Positions 12,086-24,765 of a stretch of DNA of 64,000 bases are shown here, in pieces; within the stretch, counting starts at the first letter, position 1; every line of letters starts with the position of its first letter. The stretch is from NCBI GenBank assembly GCA_963555705.1, contig OY743176.1, positions 61,020,040 through 61,084,039 on the forward strand, given 5' to 3'. Below the pieces are notes generated by a model. That model was not told the origin of the DNA, ran no database searches, and was given only the letters and a program-made list of their open reading frames with translations. A program made the position numbers and the translations under genes. The stretch comes from Ligustrum vulgare (lineage: Eukaryota; Streptophyta; Magnoliopsida; Lamiales; Oleaceae).

Positions 12086-12104
12086 TGACGCCGTTTCCGG
12101 GGAT
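12086..12104 (+). other. R4 primer-binding site (tRNA-Asp type)
   Basis: TGACGCCGTTTCCGGGGAT, seven bases after the LTR, matches the complement of the 3' end of plant tRNA-Asp (TGGCGCCGTTGCCGGGGAT) with two mismatches. Confidence 0.75.
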
Positions 12105-12333
12105 TAATTTGGTGTTAACTAATTTTTGCTGAATTCTGTTATTTTTATTTTTTTATTATTTTGTTCGACTACTATTCTTGATATTGTTCATTGTTTATGT
12201 CCGTTTGGTTCCGAGATAATACTAAGCGATTAGTAAGATCGAAATCCACTAACCAGTTTTTACTTCTTGACAATCAGCAGGTAGTAATGACAAATAATGC
12301 AGATCCAAATGAGGCACCAGTCGTTCGAAGTCT

Positions 12334-12338
12334 TAGAG
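12334..12338. repeat. R5 target-site duplication, left copy (TAGAG)
   Basis: TAGAG precedes the R5 insertion and recurs at 16053-16057 directly after it; R4 gag is in phase across the pair. Confidence 0.95.
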
Positions 12339-14246
12339 TGTAGCGACCAAGATTTTTACGCAATTAATAATTATTTTAATATTTAGAAAATTGTGTCGCT
12401 ATTATTTCATCTATTATTTTGAAGTTAACGCCGCGACGGATTCGTCTAGCCAAGTCAAGAAATATCGAATTTGTTCGATTTTAAATTAAAATCCGAATTT
12501 CTAAAATTATGTTATTTTAATTATTTATTCAAAGTATTATTTTCAAAATCATTTTGAATTCCAAATTTATTAAAATATCTCAATTTTCCTTATTCAAATT
12601 ATTTCAAGTCCAAATACGTAATTCAATTTTTATCTCAAAATTTATTTATTCTTAAATTTATTTTAAGTCCAAAATATATCAATTTTAATTTCATTTCTTA
12701 ATCGAAGTTAGTCAAAGTTTTAATTAATTATCTTAACTTAATCCTATAATTCCTAAACCGTCCATTTTTCCCCAAACCTCTCCCATGTGCATTTTCCTTT
12801 AGAGCTCCTTTTCATCTCTCAACCATTCTTTCCAGCAAGGTCCTCTCTTTATTCATCACCATACCCCACCACCCTGAATCATTATCATCATCTCCACCCA
12901 TGTCTCAACTCCAAATTCTGAACAATTTGTTCAAAGGTGCCACCAACACTAATTAAAATATTAGCCTCATCATTAGCCACCACCTCCATCAAAACTCATA
13001 ATTTCTGCCAAGATTCCCACGTATTTCTCTTCTCATCCATGCATTCATCATCAACATAATAATTCACGCACTCATCATTTCTCCAATTTCTCCACCCCTT
13101 TACAACCTAACTCTCCACCATACTTTGTTTTCTCAATTTTATATATGTCCTCCATCCCCTCACAATTCCATAAATTCAGCCCTTTCTTCAAACCACATCA
13201 CTTCCACCAGCCTGCACAATTCAATCCACCATCATATACATCAATCTGAAACCAATTCGGATAGCCTGCAACCACTACTCACCAGTCTCTCTCCTCAGCT
13301 CAAACCAACACACGATTTCCATCACTCCCAGCACCTCCATTCAGATCAAATTCACCACTGTCAACCCATCAAACTGAACCATAGCCATGACGATTACTTC
13401 ATCAATCCAGTCAAGCACCACCAATTCGCCAACCTTCAGCCATGTCAAAAACAACCACTACACCAAACCACTGAACATCCTCACTACCAACTTCAACCCC
13501 TGCAGCACCACCAATCATCATCATCACATGACTCTGTCACACTTCCAAGAAATCAATTCACAGCCAATTCATAAAACCACAGTTCAACCGGATCACACTG
13601 CACCATTTTCACTATCACCAGATTTCCTCAAAATATTACATTTCAACACTGCCTCTGCCATTTCCAATCTCTGCTATCATCATCCCCACAAATCAATACC
13701 GGTCAGCCCCACCACCTCATCAATCACTTACGCTGCAAATAACACCACTGCCGAATCACCAAACTCATCATCATCAATCAACACCACCATTCGCAACCAA
13801 GAACCACCCAATACCACGATCACCTGCAGCAGCGCTGCTTACACCGAACCATCACCACACACACAGCCATCACCACCCAAAACCACAATACCCAAAATCA
13901 CAGCTCCAAATCCTCACCCAAAACCAAAATCAAAACCCAAGAATCAATGGAGCCAATTACTTACCTCAAGCGCCGCTCCCTTCGCCGGAAGAACCGCAAA
14001 CCCTAGCTTCGGTTTCACCTTAAATCGCCCCCAAATCAGCCCAGAAACTATCCTAATTGCACCATCGCCACTCCCCGTACCCAGCGCCGGTGTTGCGCCG
14101 GCGAAATCACCGTTCGGACCCAAGACAGCCGATCGCCATTTTCTTCTCTCTATCTTTCGCCTTTCTCTCCTCTCTGTTGATCGTGAACGAGTTGTGAGAG
14201 AGAGAGAAGATAAAGATCTGATATATTATATTAATTTTCAGAATCT

Positions 14247-14642
14247 GCAGTTTAGTCCCTGAAGTTTTAAAGCCTTTCAATTCAGTCCCTATGTTTTAAA
14301 ATGTCTTAATTCAGCCCTTTCAATTCTTTTAATGTTATTTCAAATCAGTCCTTAAGTTTGAAATGTTTCAAATCAGCCTCTTTCACTTTAAAGGTTTTTC
14401 AAATCAGTCCCCAACTTTTAAAGTTATCCATTTCAGTCCCAAAGTTTTAAATGATTTTAATCAGCCCTTTCATTTTAAAAATCTGATCAATTCAGTCCTT
14501 GCTGATTTACTTTATTTGATTTTAAGCCCAAGTTTCAAAGTATTCATTTTAATCCCTCAACTTTCAAAATATCTATTTTAGTCCCTGAACTTTCAAAAGT
14601 ATTCATTTTAGTCCCTCAACTTTCAAAACATCAATTTTAGTC
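14247..14642. repeat. R5 internal tandem repeat, about 30-bp period
   Basis: About a dozen degenerate units of the form TCAGTCCCTAAGTTTTAAA follow one another; later copies read TTTAGTCCCTCAACTTTC. Confidence 0.85.
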
Positions 14643-14849
14643 CTCAAATTATAATTTATCATTTTGAACTATATATTCGATAGACTAAAGTGACTTATTG
14701 GCTAAGACGAAGCGTACGGAGAATTTAAAGAAATTGAAGTCATTCCCGCTCAACTTTGCACTCGTCGGATTTGAGGTAGACTCGCACTTATTAATTGATT
14801 TAAATTATGATTTCATATAAATGTCATGTGACTTGTGAAAGTCAATTTT

Positions 14850-14995
14850 TATGAAAAGAAAGTATGGTTTTATGACAAGTAAGTATGTTTTTATGAAAGG
14901 TAAATATACCTTATGTTTTTATGAAAAGTAAGTATGTTTTTATGAAAAGGAAATATACTTTATGTTTTTACGAAAAGTAAGTATACCCTATGCTT
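14850..14995. repeat. R5 internal repeat of TATGTTTTTATGAAAAGTAAG
   Basis: Five to six imperfect copies of a unit of about 20-30 bp centred on TTTTATGAAAAGTAAGTA lie head to tail. Confidence 0.75.
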
Positions 14996-15112
14996 CACGA
15001 AAATGTTTTTTTGGATCATTGCTATGAAATCAATCTACCAAGATTGCTATGGGTCCCATATGATAAGTTTATGATTATGTTAAGGGGACCGGAGTTTTAG
15101 TAGCGCTACACA

Positions 15113-15400
15113 TAAGAATTCTTGCCACCTAAGTTCGGTAAAATTCTTGTGTCTCCATATGTTTATGAGGATTTGCCAACTAAGTTCGGTAAAATTCCTA
15201 TGTTTATGAGGATTTCGATCCTAACCTATGTTTATGAGGATTTCGATCCTATCTTATGTTATGATGCAAATGATCCCTATGAATTTCAAAAATTATGCTT
15301 GGTATACTTACTGCATAAGAATTCTTGCCACCTAAGTTCGGTAAAATTCTTGTGTCTCCTATGTTTATGAGGATTTCAATCCTATCTTATGTTATGATGA
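15113..15400. repeat. R5 internal repeat containing CCACCTAAGTTCGG
   Basis: The block with GAATTCTTGCCACCTAAG, then TCGGTAAAATTC, then ATGTTTATGAGGATTT occurs near 15115-15240 and again near 15317-15385, with a partial copy between (15177-15210). Confidence 0.8.
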
Positions 15401-17263
15401 AAATGATCCCTATGCTTTCAAAAGAAAATTATGCTTGGCATAATTAAAATGTGTTTTATAAGTATATGGTTTTCAAAGGGCTGTTTTCAAAGAGCTGTTT
15501 TCAAAGAGCCTATGATTTTCAAAATATGTCCCGTGCTGTAATGCACAATATGAGTTTTATTAAGAGCCGTTTTATAAAGAAGCCCTATCAATGCCCGTTT
15601 TATAAAGAGCCGGGATTTATGTGTTTAATCATCTTATAAATTAATTAATTTGCGATGAGTCTACTGAGTATTTCCCCCATGAAATACTCACCGTACTTTT
15701 TAACAGTTTTGCAGATTTCGAAAACGGTGGCGAGCGATGAATGATGGTGGCAATAATCGTTAAACGGTTGAAAGTTTGACGTTAATGATTTCCGTATTTT
15801 CCCAAACAATCGAATAATTTAGAGAAGTTCATTTATTTGAGAAATTATGACATTGTCAATTTCTTTACAAAATTAATGGTTCGATTTACTATTTCAAATG
15901 GTTTCATAAATGTTTCAATTTTATCGGCCATTACAGTTTATTTAATGTTGCCAAAAATGAATTTCAATTATTTCTTCCGCAAAAATATTATTCGAAAAAT
16001 TTAGACAGAAAATGACGTAGTGAACCGGGTATACGGAACTCGGGGCGCTACATAGAGATTACATTTTTCCAACGATGGCAAGCACTCCGTCATGCATAGT
16101 GATGCCTGCAAATGCAGCGGTCTTCAACTTCAAAACGGGAATGATTGATCATCTACCACGCTTCCATGGGATGCCATCAGAGAGTCCATATCACCACATC
16201 CAGGAATTCGAAGGGGTTTGTTTTACTTTTCTTGAAAGAAATTGCACTGAGGAAGTCATTCGACTCAAGCTTTTCCCTTTTTCACTAAAGGATAAAGCTA
16301 AGTCATGGCTTAACTCTTTAAGGCCTGGTTCAGTTTCAAATTGGGCAAATATGCGGAAAGAGTTCATTAAAAAGTTTTTTCCACCACAAAGAACCACCGC
16401 TTATTCAAAGACAAATTATGAATTTCTCCCAAAAGAATAATGAAAATTTTTACACTAATTGGGAAAGATTCAAAGATTTGTTGTTATCTTGTCCTCATCA
16501 TGGTTATGAGAAATGGATGTTAACAAAAAAAATTTATGAAGGGCTCAAACCAGAAATGAGGCAATTTGTGCAAACCATGAGTAATGGTGACTTCTTTGCA
16601 AAAGACCCGAATGAAGTTTTTACATTTTTTGATGATTTAGCTGAAAATGCCCAATCTTGGGATAACATTGATGAGTTTGATAGGGGTGTTACAATAAAAA
16701 CTGAATTTCCAAAGATTGCATCTGGAAATGGAATTCATTCACTTAGAACAGAGGATGACATAAATGCCCGATTGGCTGTCATTACTCGAAAACTTGAAAA
16801 CTTGGAAACTCAAAAAGTGAATGAAGTCAATTCCTCTTCCACTATTTTAGAAAAATGTCCAATTTGTGATGATGTACAACATTTAACCTCTGATTGTCCT
16901 GCACTTCCCCAACTAAAAGAGATGTATTTTGATCAATCTGTTGCTGTTAATATGATTTCCAAACCTTATTCTAACCCATATTCGAGTACTTATAATCCAG
17001 GTTGGAGAAATCATCCAAATTTCAGTTGGAGGAATGATCAAGGAGGAAGCAATAATGTTGGAAACAATGCTGGACCCTCACAACCAACACCATATATGCC
17101 ATCGCAGAAGAGAAGTCTGGAAGACCAAATCCAACAATTCATGCAAAGTCAAGCTGCCATCAATAATCAAAACTCTCAGGCCATTAATGACATCCGATCT
17201 CAGCTTACAAAATTGACTACCTAGGCAAGTGCACAAGAAAAAGGTAAGTTTCCAGCTCAACCA

Positions 17264-18480
17264 ATGCCTAATCCTCAAACTCAATACAATGGGGGTGATG
17301 AATCCAATTTAAGACATGTGAAAGCAGTAACTACCTTGAGAAGTGGTAAGCAAATCCAAGTTCCTGAACCTAAAGAGAACTTGGTGGGTAAGCAAGCTGA
17401 ACTTCCTGTTAATGATACTGTATTAAAATCTCTATCTGATGTCCAGGAACCACCTAGGCCAATAGTAGGTGCACCCCTGCCCCTTTTCCTCAAAGATTAC
17501 AACCTGGTAATAAGACCAAAAATCAAACAGAAATTCATGAGATTTTTAAGCAAGTTAGGGTAAATATTCCTCTATTAGATGCAATTCAACAAGTCCCTGC
17601 CTATGCTAAATTTCTTAAAGATTTGTTTACAGTAAAGAGGAAGTTAGCTGTTAAGAACAAAGCCTTTCTAACTGAACAAGTGAGTTCTATCATATAATGT
17701 CAAACTCCTCAAAAATTTAAAGATCCTGGTTCTCCAACCATTGCTTGTATGATAGGAACCACTCGTATTGGTCATGCCTTGCTAGATTTAGGTTCAAGTG
17801 TGAATCTTTTGCCTTTTAGTGTATACACACAATTTGGTCTAGGTGAACTTAAGTCTACCCCCATGATTTTACAATTAGCAGATAGATCTGTTAAGATGCC
17901 TAGAGGAATAATTGAGGATGTTTTGGTTCAAGTCGATAAGTTCTATTACCCAGTTGATTTTGTTGTTATTGATGTTCAAAGTACACCTAAAACTTCTCCT
18001 CAAATCCCTGTTATTCTTGGTAGACCATTCCTTGCAACTTCAAATGCTTTGATAAATTGTAGGAGTGGTATTTTAAAGTTGACTTTTGGCAATATGTCTT
18101 TGGAACTTAACATTTTCAATGCTTGTAGGAAACCAAAAGATTTTGATGAAGTGCAGGAAGTTAATATGCTGGAAGAGCTGCTAGTTGAGTTAGAAGATCC
18201 TAATGAGCAACTTGAGCAGAATCTCGAATTGGACAACATTCAAGACCCTTCAAAAGGTGTCACAACAGCAGTTGTAAGAGCTTGGCAGCCAAACATTGAG
18301 CCTATAAATGTTAGCCAGACACCCATGCAAACATCAGCAGAGAAGATGCCAACTCTGGAGCTTAAACCTCTTCCATCGGAACTAAAGTATGCATTCTTGG
18401 GACTTAATGAATCATACCCTGTGGTAATCTCTTCTACTCTTAATTGTGATCAGGAAAATATGTTGTTGAAAGTATTGAAT
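17264..18480 (+). pseudogene. R4 gag-pol linker and retropepsin
   Basis: After the stop at 17222 the frame resumes at 17264. It shifts near 17556, meets a stop at 17695 and continues from about 17705. The protease lies at about 17755-18110, with active site DLGSSVNLLPF (Athila-type D-x-G) and the flap/C-terminal word IPVILGRPFLAT. It would process the polyprotein. The catalytic aspartate is present, but upstream stops prevent normal expression. Confidence 0.85.
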
Positions 18481-19730
18481 GATCATAGATCTGCAATAGG
18501 TTGGACTATAGATGATATTAAGGGAATTAGTCCTTTAGTGTGCACTCATAGAATTTTTCTAGAAGAAAATGCTAATCCTTCAAGGGAATCTCAAAGAAGG
18601 CTAAACCCTAACATAAAAGAGGTTGTTAAAAATGAAGTTTTAAAATTACTTGATGCAGGTATTATTTATCCTATTGCAGACAGGAAGTGGGTAAGTCCTA
18701 CTCAAGTAGTACCTAAGAAAACTGGGGTTACTGTTGTTGAAAATGAATAGGGAGAAATGATAACTAAAAGGGTACCAACGAGTTGGAGAATGTGCAGAGA
18801 TTATAGGAAATTGAATTCCGTGACCAGAAAAGACCACTTTCCTTTACCATTTTTAGATCAAGTGCTAGAAAGAGTTGATGGACATTCATTCTATTGTTTC
18901 TTGGATGGTTTTTCAGGCTATCATCAAATTGAAATAGCATTAGAAGACCAAGAAAAAACTACCTTTACTTGCCCTTTTGGGACGTTTTCCTTTAAAAGAA
19001 TGCCTTTTGGTCTTTGTAATGCCCCAGCAACCTTTCAAAGATGCATGCTTAGCATATTCAGTGACATGATAGAAAACTTTTTGGAAGTTTTTATGGATGA
19101 TTTCTCTCTGTATGGTAATTCATTTGATGATTGCCTAACAAATTTGAAAGCTGTTTTATGCAGGTGTGAAGATAAGCAAATGTCATTTCATGGTAACAAG
19201 AGGTATTGTTTTAGGTCATATAATTTCTTCTAAAGGCATGGAAGTAGATAAGGCAAAAGTAGATTCAATTTCTAGGTTGCCTATTCCTTCAAGTGTAAAA
19301 GACGTTCGATCATTTTTAGGCCATGCAGGTTTTTATAGGAGATTCATAAAAGATTTTAGTATCATAGCAAAACCTTTGACTACACTTTTGATGCATGATA
19401 TAAAATTTGTTTGGACTAATGAATGCACTGCAGCTTTTGAATATTTAAAAAAGGCACTCACCACTGCACCCATAGTTAGATCACCTGATTGGTCTATACT
19501 TTTTGAATTAATGTGTGATGTAAGGGATATAGCTGTAGGAGCAGTGCTTGGCCAGAGGAAAGGTAAGGAACCTTATGTAATCTACTATGCTAGCAGAACC
19601 TTGAATCAAGCTCAATTGAATTACACAACTATTGAAAAAGAGCTGCTAGCAATAGTTTTTGCACTGGAAAAATTTTGAACTTATCTTATTGGGACCCCTG
19701 TTACCATCTTTACTGATCACTCTGCTCTTA
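18481..19730 (+). pseudogene. R4 reverse transcriptase and RNase H
   Basis: The RT begins with the gypsy word ESQRRLNPNIKEVVKNEVLK (about 18586) and runs to a stop at 18748, then continues (DYRKLNSVTRKDHFPLPFLDQ, GFSGYHQIEI). The catalytic box is FMDD at about 19093. A frameshift lies between 19160 and 19200. The next frame has SFLGHAGFYRRFIKDFS and the RNase H words YYASRTLNQAQLNYTTIEKE, ending at a stop at 19676. These enzymes would copy the RNA into DNA. Catalytic residues remain, but stops and shifts break the chain. Confidence 0.88.
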
Positions 19731-19735
19731 AATAG

Positions 19736-21244
19736 TTGTTCACAAAGAAAGATGCTAAACTTAGACTCATTCGATGGATTTTTTTATTGCAGGAATTTGA
19801 CATCACGATTAAGGATAAAAAAGGGGTGGAAAATGTTGTCGCTGATCATTTATCCAAATTAAATTCTGAAAATTCAAAATTTTCTCACCCTTTAAATGAT
19901 TCATTTCCTGATGAACAGTTATTTAGCTTGAACATTGTTCCATGGTTCGCTGACTTGGTTAATTATCTTGTTACAGGTCATATGCCCTCAAATTGGAGTG
20001 TACAAGACAAAATGAGGATGAAAGCTATTGCAAGGAACTTCTTTTATGATGATCCATACTTATTCAAATATTGTACTGATCAGATCATCCGAAGATGTGT
20101 TCCTGATGATGAGGTACAACAAGTTCTTACTTTCTGTCATTCTCATGTTTGCGGAGGCCATTTCTCTTCGCAGAAAACAGCTGCTAAGGTACTTCAATGT
20201 GGTTTTTATTGGCCTAGTTTGTTTAAGGACGCTCATACATTTTGTAAAAATTGTGAAGCATGTCAGAAACCTGGTAGTCTCAACCATAGGAATATGATGC
20301 CATTAGCTCCAATCCTTGTTCTTGAAATTTTTGATTATTGGGGATTAGATTTTATGGGTCCTTTTCCCCCTTCTTTTGGATATCTTTATATATTGGTTGA
20401 TGTTGATTATGTGTCAAAATGGGTAGAGGCTATTCCATGTAGAACAAATGACCATAAAGTTGTGCTCAAATTTTTGAAAGAACATATTTTTTTCTAGGTT
20501 TGGTATGTCTAAAGCCATAATTAGCGATGGAGGAACACATTTTTGTAATAAACCTTTTGAAACCTTATTAAAGAAATATGGCATTAGGCATAAGATTTCC
20601 ACTCCCTATCACCCTCAAACTAATGGTCAAACTGAACTAGCCAACCGGAAAATTAAAGGCATTTTGACAAAAACAGTTAATCCAAATAGAAAAGATTGGG
20701 CTATAAAATTGGATGATGCTTTATGGGCCTATAGGACTGCTTTTAAAACTGTTCTTGGAATGTCTCCGTACAGAATTATATTTGGTAAACCTTGTCACTT
20801 GTCGGTTGAAATTGAACATAAAGCTTATTGGACAATTGGACAATTAAAACACTCAACTTTGATTTAGATCAAGCTGGTGAATTTAGGAAACTGAAATTGA
20901 ATGAGTTAGATGAATTGCGTTTGGAAGCATATGAGAATGCAAAAATTTCAAAAGAGAAAATGAAAGTTTTTCACGATAAGAAAATTTTTAGAAAATTATT
21001 TTTTCCTTCTCAAAAAGTATTGCTATATGACTCTAAACTTCATCTGTTTCCTGGTAAGTTGAGAACTAAATGGATTGGTCCTTACATTGTGCAAACTGTT
21101 TATCCTTATGGAGCGGCTGAAATCTTGGATCCAAAAACTGGTACTGTTTTTAAAGTTAATGGACAACGTCTGAAACCATTTTTGGAAATTTTTTCTGCTG
21201 ATGTTAATGAACTACCTCTGCTGGACCCGGATTCCAACGGCTGA
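19736..21244 (+). pseudogene. R4 integrase with C-terminal domain
   Basis: Frame 19736-20497 holds the end of RNase H, then the HHCC zinc-binding part ([16 protein letters not shown] ... FCKNCEAC, about 20146-20275) and the start of the DDE core ([10 protein letters not shown], about 20339). After a frameshift near 20490-20505 the frame gives ISDGGTHF and [16 protein letters not shown], the second D and the E of DDE. A further shift near 20830-20865 leads into the C-terminal domain ([12 protein letters not shown]), ending at 21242. It would insert the DNA copy. Two shifts make it inactive. Confidence 0.88.
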
Positions 21245-22150
21245 TTTTCTTGGAACTAACTTTTATTATTATGTATATATTTTCTTTTCTTTTTGCAGAT
21301 TTTATTCTTTTCTTCATTTTTTTTTAGTTTTTCCATTCTTGAATAATTGCTCATGTGCATAGGCCTCCTCTCAGGTACACTCTTTTCCTTTAGCTTGATT
21401 TAATTTTAAGTCGTGTCTATTAATCACTTTTCATTTTTCTTCTGTTTGAGTCATTGAGGACAATGCCTGATTTTAGTTGGGGGGAGAGTAACTCAAATGT
21501 ACTTGTTGCATTAATTCTTTTGTGATAGTTGAGCATTAAAATTGAGTACATCTTGAGTCTTGAAGTATATCTTTGTTATTCTGTAAAGACCTCCCTCCTA
21601 AAAAAAATTATGCACGAATTTAAGCCTTGTGGTAAGATGGATAGTCAACACATACAACTAGAGCTCTCTCAAGTTTAAGTAAATTTTATTTGTTCATCAT
21701 TAGAGTTGAGTGATTGTTGGTTTTCTTATATTGCCCTTGTTTGATATTTCGACTTCCGTTGGGCATCATTATACGGATTGTGGATTGTTGGTGGTTTATA
21801 CTTAAGAAACGATGAAGGTCAATGTCAAATAAAAATTTGATCCTTTGAAGCTAACCTTATCATCTTCTCTTCCCATCACAAATCCCTTCATATCCACAAA
21901 TTCCTTCATAGCCACAAATCCCTTTCATTTATTTCACATTAAAGATGACATTACATCCAGACATTGCTTCCATAAATACATAAACTTGTTTCTACTTTCA
22001 AGTATAAGTGAGGATGATTATTTCTGCTCCATATTTGAGGAAAAAATGTTCAGTGCATGAAAAGAAAGAAAAGTTGAGATAGAAAGTATTTGACAGTCAT
22101 TGAGACTGGAGGAGAATGTTGAAGAATTATTTGAGGGGATTTGATTTTCA

Positions 22151-22195
<45 letters not shown>

Positions 22196-22955
22196 AGAAA
22201 AGGGAGACGTATTGAAAAGAAAGTAAAGGATATGAAGAAGAAAGTAAGCTTGAAGTGTGATTAAAAGTGAAAATTATTATCCTCGCTTATATTTTGGAAG
22301 TCCTCAATTTCTACTCACTTCTTTTATTTCCTTATCCTATCGAAAAAAAAAATGCTACCATTGCGTCGTATACTTCCATTGGAATTTCTTGTTCTACTAT
22401 TATCACTGAAATATGCAAACCTCTTCTTCCATCACTCTTTATCAATTCCCTTGATAACAACATCATAACCTTTACATTGATATTGACATTTTGATCTTAA
22501 GTTGCTTGTGGTAAGAACGGTTGAGTCCCAATGGTTGTGAGTTTTTCATGAGGTCAATATTTGCATTACTGTCATCCACATATATATGGCCTCTCTTGAA
22601 TGCTTGAGCGACCAATTTTCAAACTCCATGAGTGATCCCCTAACCAGTTCAAAAACAAAATACACATACCCGTGAGTATATGGAGTTTATACTTAGCTTG
22701 AGTGAATACTCGACACTGTATGTGTTGGGGTTAGTGGTTTGATGGATCGGCTTAAAACACACACACACACAAAATTTTGGGAATGTTTTTATGGATTAAT
22801 TTGGATATAATGCTTGATCTCTTGATTTTGCAAAGTTGCTGTGCTTAACTATCTAAATTCATTCTTGACTTTACAATTGATGTTTTTCATTGAGCTAGTC
22901 ATGTTTTTAATTCGCTTAAATTGCTAGAGACTAGCAAAAAGCTAGTTGGGGAGTG
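21245..22955 (+). other. R4 3' non-coding region
   Basis: No credible gene. It holds the block TTGAGGACAATG (about 21456) followed by TTGGGGGGAG (21477-21486), found in similar form in R9 and R8, and an (AT)n tract at 22154-22192. It ends in AGCTAGTTGGGGAGTG, the likely polypurine tract for plus-strand priming, directly before the 3' LTR. Confidence 0.65.
22154..22192. repeat. (AT)n microsatellite
   Basis: About 19 uninterrupted AT units. Confidence 0.95.
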
Positions 22956-24617
22956 TGATTATTGTCTAATTTTACATATTTTAGATAGATAAATGAATAA
23001 AAAATTGCGATTTTGGAATATGAATTATATTAGTTAGAGCAAAAATCATAAAAGATTTCATTTTAATTCTTAAACTCTAAATTGATTTTTATTTGCTAAT
23101 AATTTCATTTATTTAATTGCAGGTACATTTTGGACAATTTTAACTCAAAAACCTCTAGCTTGATTAACATGAAAAATCCCAAAATGAATAAATCCACACT
23201 CAAAAGCCGCTCAAGCCCATATGCATTCAACAGCACATTGGACAGCCCACTGGACTCTCTCACACCAACCTAACACACGATAAAATCCGCTGTCTCTATA
23301 TCTATTCTTAGCCTCCACTCACCAAAAAAAAACTCCCTCTCCACCTTCAAGACTTAGCAGCCGCAAGAATTCTGTTGGAGGTCCCAACAGCAACCTTTCT
23401 CTCCATCAGCCACCAAACCAGCAAGCGCCAGCCTCTTCCATCAGTTTCCAGCCGCAACCTTTCTCTCAACTCTCCTCAGCCTCTGTCTTCCCTCCTCACT
23501 CACGCAGTGTCTGTCTGCTCTCTTCTCAACAGCCTGCAATATTCACCAGTCCACTTCACGAAACCCAGCGACCAGCTCTCCTCTGTCTTCCTTCATCTCC
23601 CTCACCAATCTCACCACCTCAAGTAGCATTCACCCAGATAACTTCAACCCTCACCAGCCACTTCTCTCCTTCGACCTCAACCACACTAACACAGTCAGCA
23701 ACCTCTCTAAACCACACAAGGCTGCCCCCACCGTTCCCAGCATCACCACAGCAATTCCCCCTCACCAGCACTCTATTCAACCGACAACAGCCCCCTTCAT
23801 TCCTTCCATCTTCATCTCCCCAAACTCTCGGCAGCAACCTCACTGGACAAGCAGCGGCTTCGGATTCGACCCAGCAGCTCTCACTTCGACCAAGCAACAG
23901 TCGTTATATGCAGCTTCGGTTTTGGGTTATTGATTTTAGTTTAATTCCTATTTTATTTATTCTTCTAGTCCTTTTAATCATTAGTTTAAATAATTTTAGA
24001 TTATTGATGTTAATTGATTTTTGGATATATTTTTAGTTATTGAATTTTCATTTTCAAATTTGAATTTTGTTTTCTAGAATGGTTATTGTTTGTTTGAATC
24101 TTATTTTGATTAATTCAATTATGTTCGGCTAAGTTATATTTGAGGGGAGTTATTCTCAGCTTCAATGGCTATATTTTAATTCTTTATAAATGAATTCTTG
24201 TTATGGATAAGGGTTACAAATTGTTTTAAGTTTTCAATTTATTTTACATGGATGAATGTCGTTGATGTGTTATGTATTAAATATGCACACAACATGCTCG
24301 ACTAAATGCCATAAAAACAAATTGAATAATTTTCTTACTAATATGTTTAAATCTTATCGATCTCAAGAAATTCACACTAATCTTATTTGAAAAGCCCAAT
24401 TGATAGCGAAAGAATAACTCCACTCAAATTTTCCTTTCATTGCAATTTAATTATATTCTCTTTTTATTTATTTAAACACAATTGAAATCATAGTTTAAGT
24501 TTCGAATTTAGCAAATATTACGATACCAATAAAATCCCTAGGAAGAATGACCATGGATTATTGCTAGGCTATAATTTGACCCCTTTATACTTTGAGGGTA
24601 GATTTAATATCGAGTCA
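22956..24617 (+). repeat. R4 3' LTR
   Basis: Full-length partner of 10419-12079, starting TGATTATTG and ending CGAGTCA, followed by the target duplication TAGGC (24618-24622). Confidence 0.95.
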
Positions 24618-24765
24618 TAGGCTCAATGTCCATCACTTCAATAACATCATCCACGTCCTCCTCAGTTAATGCCCGCTTGGAGATCTTTTCTTTCTTTTGT
24701 TTTGACCCCTTTTCCTTCTCCTTATCAGAGGTCAATTTAGAACGATACTCTTTCTTCATAGCCAT
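24618..24765 (-). pseudogene. R3 antisense reading frame, N-terminal part
   Basis: A minus-strand frame starts with ATG at 24765 and gives a lysine-rich basic start (MAMKKEYRSKL, then a KEKGSKQKKEK stretch) followed by an acidic stretch (TEEDVDDVIEVMD). At 24618 it meets the R4 target duplication. It is in phase with the minus-strand frame that resumes at 10418 on the far side of R4. This shows that R4 inserted into an existing reading frame. The Lys-rich start could be a nuclear signal (inference). Confidence 0.65.

Larger units (their letters stand above)
12339..16052. mobile_element. R5: 3.7 kb solo LTR (TGTAGCG...CGCTACA)
   Basis: The insert has short inverted ends TGTAGCG and CGCTACA and a 5-bp target duplication TAGAG. 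It encodes no gag, protease, RT or integrase, and its two halves are not repeats of each other, so it looks like a solo LTR left by recombination between the LTRs of a very long-LTR element. Length and internal tandem repeats resemble Del/Tekay-type gypsy LTRs (inference). A C/A-rich stretch at 12760-14260 yields frames at 13125-13574 and 13387-14262, with His/Ser/Thr/Pro bias and no domain; I do not count them as genes. Confidence 0.85.
12197..17224 (+). pseudogene. R4 gag, interrupted by R5
   Basis: The best start is the ATG at 12197, opening MSVWFRDNTKRL; an in-frame ATG lies at 12287. The frame runs to 12338, is interrupted by R5 and its duplicated target, and resumes in phase after 16057. 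The retrotransposon Gag core follows (FHGMPSESPYHHIQEF, LFPFSLKDKAKSWLNSL, KKFFPPQRT). A one-base-type frameshift lies between 16413 and 16440. The second part (16418-17224) holds a zinc-knuckle-like CX2CX4HX4C motif (CPICDDVQHLTSDC, about residues 147-160 of that frame) and a Gln/Asn-rich tail. Gag would form the particle, but with R5 inserted it cannot be made. Confidence 0.85.
10419..24617 (+). mobile_element. R4: complete-length Athila-like Ty3/gypsy retrotransposon, 14.2 kb
   Basis: It is bounded by two LTRs of 1661 and 1662 bp, each starting TGATTATTG and ending CGAGTCA, and by target duplication TAGGC. The primer site matches plant tRNA-Asp with mismatches. Gag, protease, RT, RNase H and integrase follow in the gypsy order on the plus strand, then a long 3' non-coding part and a G-rich tract (TTGGGGAGTG) before the 3' LTR. 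Gag style and primer suggest the Athila lineage. Removing R5 leaves about 10.5 kb. The LTRs differ by few substitutions by eye, so insertion looks fairly recent, yet gag and pol carry several stops and shifts. Confidence 0.92.

Noticed and set aside
13387..14262. A 291-residue open frame in R5
   Set aside because: Strong His/Ser/Thr/Pro bias from C/A-rich DNA, an overlapping open frame at 13125-13574 and no domain; it lies inside a solo LTR.
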